Shown here one piece after another: positions 33,117 to 37,337 of a DNA stretch of 37,337 nucleotides (positions are counted from its first letter, which is position 1; every line of letters begins with the position of its first letter). This DNA comes from Oscillospiraceae bacterium (GTDB lineage Bacteria > Bacillota_A > Clostridia > Oscillospirales > CAG-272), in NCBI GenBank assembly GCA_015064665.1, contig SVRU01000021.1, positions 1-37,337 on the forward strand. Direction: 5' to 3'. The notes below the pieces were generated by a model. The model saw only the letters and a program-made list of their open reading frames with translations. It did no database searches and was not told the origin of the DNA. Both the position numbers and the translations under genes were made by a program.

Positions 33117-36100
33117 CTATTCAAATTTAAAGGTCTTCGTTTCGGTTTGCTTGGTGTGGTTCGTTCCGACAAAATATTTCTCAGCGCCGCTTGCATTCTG
33201 ATAGATAAATTTCGTATTGCCGAAGAAACCTTCGTAGCTCACACCGTTTTCGGTGTACGAGGAGTTTGGAATGACGTAGGTGTAGTACCCCTTGCCGCCT
33301 ACTCCGTCGTTATTTATTACCTTGAAGTATGACGGGGGTTTCACGGGGTTGAGATTCACCTTGCAGCTCGGATGCTTGATACCCGAATATTTCTCCTTTT
33401 GCGTGTAAGAAGCATAATCGGAGTAAATAAGTGAGGTCTCTCCGACAACTCCGTCGCCATCAAGGTCGCACGGCGGGTCGATTATTCCGTCGCCGTCAAA
33501 ATCACCTCTCGGCTCGTCTATTTTGTCGTCCTTGTTTGCGTCAATATAGTCGAATATCGCACTCGTTCCCATTGTTCCGGAAAGATGCATTTTTTTATTG
33601 TAGCTACCGAGCAGATTTACCGTACAGGACTGCAGCGGCGTACCCGCCTTGGTATAATAGATATCAAGGTTATCAACCGTCACGTTGGGGAATGCACAGG
33701 TGTATCCGAAATACCAGTTGACGTAGTTATAATGGCAAAGCTTAAGAGATGTGGGCTTTGAGCCGCCGATATCGTAAAGATGGGCTCTCGTATCGGTTAC
33801 GACGATGTCACCGTCCCAATGATATCCGTAGTCGGAGCGAAGATAGAGCAGGGGAACAGTCGTTCCGTACTGATACCAGTCAACGTTCGTTATCTCAAGC
33901 GTCCCGTATCCCGTAAGCTCCATGCCGTTAAGGCTTGAATTGATTATTTTTCCGTTATAAAGCGGATTGTGCGCGTCATAGCGGGAGATTTTAGAGTTTA
34001 TAAATTCCAGATTTTTACAGTAGTTTCCGCCACCGATACCCCAGTGCATTCTGACGCTTACCGCCGTGCCGCTGTCGTTTTTAATATTAACTGAGCTTAC
34101 ACTTGGATATGCACCGATCGTGTATTCCTCACTTGGTGTCATCAAGCCTGTTTCTGTATCAGGGGTAACCCAGAAGTTTGACTGAATACAGTTATCAAGG
34201 ACGACCTTGTTTGCGCAGGTGGTGCGGAAATTATAAGAGCTGCTGTTGTTGTATGCCTGTCTGCCCGGAATTATGCAATCCTTAAAGGTGATGTAGGAAG
34301 CGTTCTGCGCTCTGAACATTCCGTTCGAGGATGCGCCCTCGTATCCGTTTGCTCGCTCAAGCAGAGTAAACCCCCCCGAAACGATATGATTTATGTTCTC
34401 AACGGTTGTATAAGAGCGTTCGACCGTTATTCCTCTGTTGATGTAGCTTGACGACCAGACGCCGTCCCTTTTATGATTTACTCTTGAATCAATCGTTTCT
34501 ATCGTAGCGTTTTTAATTGTTATAGCAGAGTCTGCGTCGAGCTTGTAAACCACGATTTTCGTGACGCTCGTATAGTCGAACATAATAGGTGTATCGGGGT
34601 CTACGCTGCCGTATTTATCGATTACGATAAGCTCGTGCATAGCCTCGCCCGAATGCGCACTGTATCCCTTGCGCCTTGCGACCTTGTGGGTTGAGTTGTA
34701 GGGAACAATCATCATAGCGCCGTCCCAACCGTCAACCTTGAAATCAATGTGCGTCGTTTTCTGATTGAGTCCCGCTGCTGCAATTGCCGAAAGCTGTTCG
34801 GTATCGGTAACGGTGAAGGAGGCGTGCTCGGTGTTTGGCTTGACGTAAAAGATAGGGTTGCTGTAAAGATCGTAGTTTTGTCCGCCTTTAAACGCGGCAA
34901 TTTCAGAGTCGTCAATAATGAATTTTGCACCTTGCCAGTCGGTATTGGTGTTGATTATAATAGACTTCTTGCTGCCCGAAATTCTCGTGTCGGATATGTA
35001 GAAAACACTATCGGGTCTGGCTTTTACCGTTTGACCGTAGGTGTTTGCAAGGTTATGAATGTCGTATATTGCTTTGAAATCGTTGGTTTTTCCGTCACCG
35101 ACGGCTCCGAAATCCTCGTAATAAATAACGCTCACGTCCTCGGTGTAGACCGTGCCAGAGAAATTAAATATTCCCGTGGCGTTTGCAATCTTTTCATCTA
35201 TAAAATGAGTTATTGCAAAATCGAGCATGTGGGGGTAGAAGCAATTTACGGTGACCTTTGAACCGAGTGCCCAGACTCTGAAGCTTTTTTTAGGGTCGCT
35301 TTGCATGTTGCATCTTATAAGAATGGCGTTGTCGGGGTCGGTCGATGCGTCAACTATTTCAAATAGGTAACCCGCCCTTTCGTATATCGCGCACTGAAGC
35401 TTTGACGCCGCCCTCATGCAATCTTCGCTTTGCGTATCGGTGGCTATTACGTAGCCGTCCATATTAACGCCGTTTACCTTCATGAAATTGATGGGATAAT
35501 CGTGTCGGGAGCAAACCGTGCAGATTTTATTTTTGTAATCGTGTTCTGCAAACGGCAAAACCTCTTGTGCCGCGGTTACCTCATCGCAAACAGTGCAGTG
35601 CTTGCCCTCGGTAAGACCGGTTGAGGTACAGGTGGGCGCAACCGCCTTGTCGGTCGCCTCAGTGTGAGTTGTGAGCTTGTCAATGCTTTTTTTCGCGCGG
35701 GAGAGCTCCGCGTCGCATACCGTGCAAAAGAAAACCTCGTCGTATGAGCCCTCTTCCTTGCAGGACGCGCCCACGATGTTTTCGTAGGAAGCGATTCCTG
35801 TTGTGTGGGTAGTGAGCTTTTCTATCTTCTCGCACTTGAATTGCTCGTTGCAAACCGGGCAATTCATATGTCTTTCACCCTCAAGCTTGCAGCTTGGCTC
35901 GGAATCTATAACCCATTCGGATTCGGTATGTGCGGTTTTTTCTGTTGTTTTTTGCGCTCTGTGAAGCTCCTTTTCGCACTTGGTGCAATAGGTCACCTCT
36001 TCGTACGAGCCCTCGGCAGAGCAGGTTGCCGCCTTTTCATTTTCCGTCCTCTTTGAAAATTCAGTATGCATACATTCACCCGTGCAGGCGGATAATGCTA

Positions 36101-36152
36101 GTACTAAGCAAAAAAACAGAATCGGTAACAAAAATCCAAAAACCTTCTTCAT
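33117..36152 (-). CDS. Large beta-helix (pectate-lyase-like) lipoprotein with CxxC repeats
   Basis: This 1011-residue paralogue of the neighbour has different ends. A lipoprotein signal (LALSAC lipobox, Cys near residue 23) is followed by four to five degenerate repeats of about 45 residues. Each repeat has a single Cys after a Ser/Ala/Pro-rich stretch and a CxxC (CTKC, CPVC, CTVC, CTVC, CTVC), over about residues 27-205, a type common in clostridial surface proteins. Then follow the same accessory domain, the beta-helix from YYEDFGAVGDGKTND, and calcium loops DANKDDKIDEP, DFDGDGIID and DLDGDGVVG. It ends at KTFKFE without a membrane helix. I chose the ATG at 36152 because AAGGA lies 8 bases before it; the in-frame ATG at 36161 overlaps that box. 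Confidence 0.85.
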   Translation of the reverse strand: MKKVFGFLLPILFFCLVLALSACTGECMHTEFSKRTENEKAATCSAEGSYEEVTYCTKCEKELHRAQKTTEKTAHTESEWVIDSEPSCKLEGERHMNCPVCNEQFKCEKIEKLTTHTTGIASYENIVGASCKEEGSYDEVFFCTVCDAELSRAKKSIDKLTTHTEATDKAVAPTCTSTGLTEGKHCTVCDEVTAAQEVLPFAEHDYKNKICTVCSRHDYPINFMKVNGVNMDGYVIATDTQSEDCMRAASKLQCAIYERAGYLFEIVDASTDPDNAILIRCNMQSDPKKSFRVWALGSKVTVNCFYPHMLDFAITHFIDEKIANATGIFNFSGTVYTEDVSVIYYEDFGAVGDGKTNDFKAIYDIHNLANTYGQTVKARPDSVFYISDTRISGSKKSIIINTNTDWQGAKFIIDDSEIAAFKGGQNYDLYSNPIFYVKPNTEHASFTVTDTEQLSAIAAAGLNQKTTHIDFKVDGWDGAMMIVPYNSTHKVARRKGYSAHSGEAMHELIVIDKYGSVDPDTPIMFDYTSVTKIVVYKLDADSAITIKNATIETIDSRVNHKRDGVWSSSYINRGITVERSYTTVENINHIVSGGFTLLERANGYEGASSNGMFRAQNASYITFKDCIIPGRQAYNNSSSYNFRTTCANKVVLDNCIQSNFWVTPDTETGLMTPSEEYTIGAYPSVSSVNIKNDSGTAVSVRMHWGIGGGNYCKNLEFINSKISRYDAHNPLYNGKIINSSLNGMELTGYGTLEITNVDWYQYGTTVPLLYLRSDYGYHWDGDIVVTDTRAHLYDIGGSKPTSLKLCHYNYVNWYFGYTCAFPNVTVDNLDIYYTKAGTPLQSCTVNLLGSYNKKMHLSGTMGTSAIFDYIDANKDDKIDEPRGDFDGDGIIDPPCDLDGDGVVGETSLIYSDYASYTQKEKYSGIKHPSCKVNLNPVKPPSYFKVINNDGVGGKGYYTYVIPNSSYTENGVSYEGFFGNTKFIYQNASGAEKYFVGTNHTKQTETKTFKFE
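33321..35166 (-). repeat. Tandem duplication, copy B
   Basis: Counterpart of 30597-32440. Similarity covers the beta-helix and calcium-loop coding region and fades at the accessory-domain start and at both gene ends. Confidence 0.85.
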
Positions 36153-36193
36153 CAGCAACATCCTTTTTAATTGAAATATTTTCCAATATATTC

Positions 36194-36222
36194 ATTATAA
36201 AGTAACTCGGTGTTTTTGTCAA
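36194..36222 (-). promoter_or_regulatory. Perfect-consensus promoter of the lipoprotein beta-helix gene
   Basis: The minus strand reads TTGACA (36217-36222), exactly 17 bases, then TATAAT (36194-36199), about 40 bases before the ATG at 36152. Confidence 0.85.
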
Positions 36223-36244
36223 TATTGTAAACTAAAAAACAGCA

Positions 36245-36291
36245 ATAGCCGAAGAGCGCCGAACACATAAGATTCGGCGCTCTTCGGCTAT
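36245..36291. terminator. Very strong terminator after the GH2 gene
   Basis: A perfect 19-bp inverted repeat (ATAGCCGAAGAGCGCCGAA and its complement) has a 9-base loop. On the minus strand it is followed by TGCTGTTTTTTAG, so it terminates the GH2 transcript 40 bases past its stop codon. Confidence 0.92.
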
Positions 36292-36329
36292 ACTGTTAAA
36301 TCGGTATACCGCTTTTACTTGCTGTATAA

Positions 36330-37337
36330 TTATTTGTTTTTTGGTTTCTTTATTTTATTAAGCTTTTTGTTAAGCTTGAGAAGGTCTTCTTTGGTGAGGT
36401 TAACGCCCATCATTCCAACCATTCCTGAAAGTCTGAGCACGGTAAATCCGCCGAGCATCTGCATCATGGCGTCATTCATCTCAAAGCCGCCCATCGCGCC
36501 CTTGTCGTTTTTATCCTTCTTTTTAGGCATTATTTTCGTTGCAAGTCTTAAGAAAATCAGCTTGCCGCGGAGCGTTTTGAGAATGTCGCCCATCTTATCG
36601 TTGATAGAGAATCTGCCCTCGGGCATAGAAATTTCAAACCAGTTGATAATGGCGTTCTGTTCCTTGAGTCTGTAATCCTCGTTGAATACCTCAACCTTGC
36701 GGATATTCGATTCGTCGCGGCATTCGCCCGCAACGGCAACAAGCCGGGTTTCACCCTCATTTTTAACATCAAAGTAGAAGAAATGGTCCTTTGCCTGCTT
36801 CTTGCCAAGGCTCACCCCGTTTGCAAAAAGCTCAACCTCGGGCTGATTTGAGTAAACCGTAACCTTTGTTACCTCTTCTACTCTGTCAATATATTTCTTT
36901 GAGCAGATGTGAACGAACGGCTCGTCCGAAAGCCAAGCCTTGTATGCGTAGAAGGTGTCCTTTTTATACTTACGGTCAATGGTTACAAGACCCTTATGGT
37001 TCTGTCCAAGCTCGCCTCCCTCGCTTCTCGCGTCTGCGCCGAAGTCAAACATATTCCATACGTGAGTCGCCCACATGTATTTTCTTGCAAAGAACTGTCT
37101 TATAAGCTCCTCGTGATAGAAGTTCTGATATTCCTGAGTGTAGTCGCCCTGTGTGGGATTTGAGGTATGCCAGTTAAGTGCCTCACAGCCGTATTCAGAG
37201 CATCCGATGGGAATACTCGGATGAGTTTCGTGGAATTTATCGAACCAAGGTCCGTTCATATCGGTTTCTCCGCCGTACCAACCGAAATAGTGGTTGTAGG
37301 ATACGAGGTCGGGAATCTGAATATAAGGACTGTCGAT
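36330..37337 (-). CDS. Glycoside hydrolase family 2 (beta-galactosidase/glucuronidase-like), 3' part
   Basis: The reading frame is open to the window edge, so about 335 C-terminal residues are seen and the true start lies outside. The barrel end is visible: DLVSYNHYFGWYGGE, the nucleophile region IGCSEYGCE (Glu in SEYG), and MWATHVWNMFDFGADARSE. A C-terminal beta-sandwich follows (KVTVYSNQPEVELFANG). Such enzymes cleave terminal beta-galactose, glucuronic acid or mannose. An unusual Met/Lys-rich tail follows the sandwich, about the last 65 residues (GAMGGFEMNDAMMQMLGG, then LLKLNKKLNKIKKPKNK). No secretion signal can be judged. The gene is upstream of, and in line with, the two beta-helix genes but has its own terminator. 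Confidence 0.9.
   Translation of the reverse strand: MDSPYIQIPDLVSYNHYFGWYGGETDMNGPWFDKFHETHPSIPIGCSEYGCEALNWHTSNPTQGDYTQEYQNFYHEELIRQFFARKYMWATHVWNMFDFGADARSEGGELGQNHKGLVTIDRKYKKDTFYAYKAWLSDEPFVHICSKKYIDRVEEVTKVTVYSNQPEVELFANGVSLGKKQAKDHFFYFDVKNEGETRLVAVAGECRDESNIRKVEVFNEDYRLKEQNAIINWFEISMPEGRFSINDKMGDILKTLRGKLIFLRLATKIMPKKKDKNDKGAMGGFEMNDAMMQMLGGFTVLRLSGMVGMMGVNLTKEDLLKLNKKLNKIKKPKNK

Overview
The window looks like a chromosomal segment of an uncultured, probably gut-associated, Gram-positive member of the Clostridia (Firmicutes). The evidence is: a Clostridium-type single-chain PurL, the nrdR-yicC-remA-rpoZ-priA-def-fmt-rsmB-rlmN-rsgA housekeeping block, an archaeal-type AspRS, a LytTR/DUF3021 pair, sigma-A style TTGACA-N17-TATAAT promoters, and large surface proteins carrying the CxxC repeats common in gut Clostridia. 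The genus is not resolvable from the sequence alone.

Layout. 1-4295: end of a purine operon (3' part of purD, complete purL). 4349-7007: two tandem metallo-beta-lactamase-fold proteins and a beta-lactamase-like serine hydrolase. 7153-8022: a small AT-rich minus-strand island with two unknown genes, one a Cys/His-rich protein. 8111-10347: a YhcC-type radical SAM protein, a proline-rich small protein and an acetyl-esterase-like hydrolase. 10401-14377: aspS, an RpiB-like isomerase, an AEC transporter and a PAP2 phosphatase. 14565-23489: a tightly packed, mostly overlapping housekeeping operon for dNTP control, transcription, replication restart, translation initiation and rRNA modification. 23508-25652: a GH20-like glycosidase gene and an AbrB/zinc-ribbon gene, each broken by one apparent single-base deletion. 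25699-30217: acyl-CoA/ACP synthetase, a membrane-tethered XRE regulator with a cluster of palindromic operator candidates between them, a Cof-type HAD phosphatase, and a LytTR-DUF3021 regulatory pair. 30284-37337: two very large tandem-duplicated secreted beta-helix proteins, each behind its own perfect-consensus promoter, and the 3' part of a GH2 glycosidase.

How it fits together. The first two thirds are ordinary core metabolism and information processing. The accessory part is the last third, which suggests extracellular glycan handling (GH20-like, GH2, pectate-lyase-like beta-helix proteins) plus local regulation. The most unusual items are the duplicated beta-helix pair with two different anchoring solutions (C-terminal membrane helix versus N-terminal lipobox), the repeated TCTACCGAGNGTAGA palindromes next to the XRE-membrane regulator, and the AT-rich two-gene island. 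I found no CRISPR array, rRNA, tRNA, insertion sequence or prophage.
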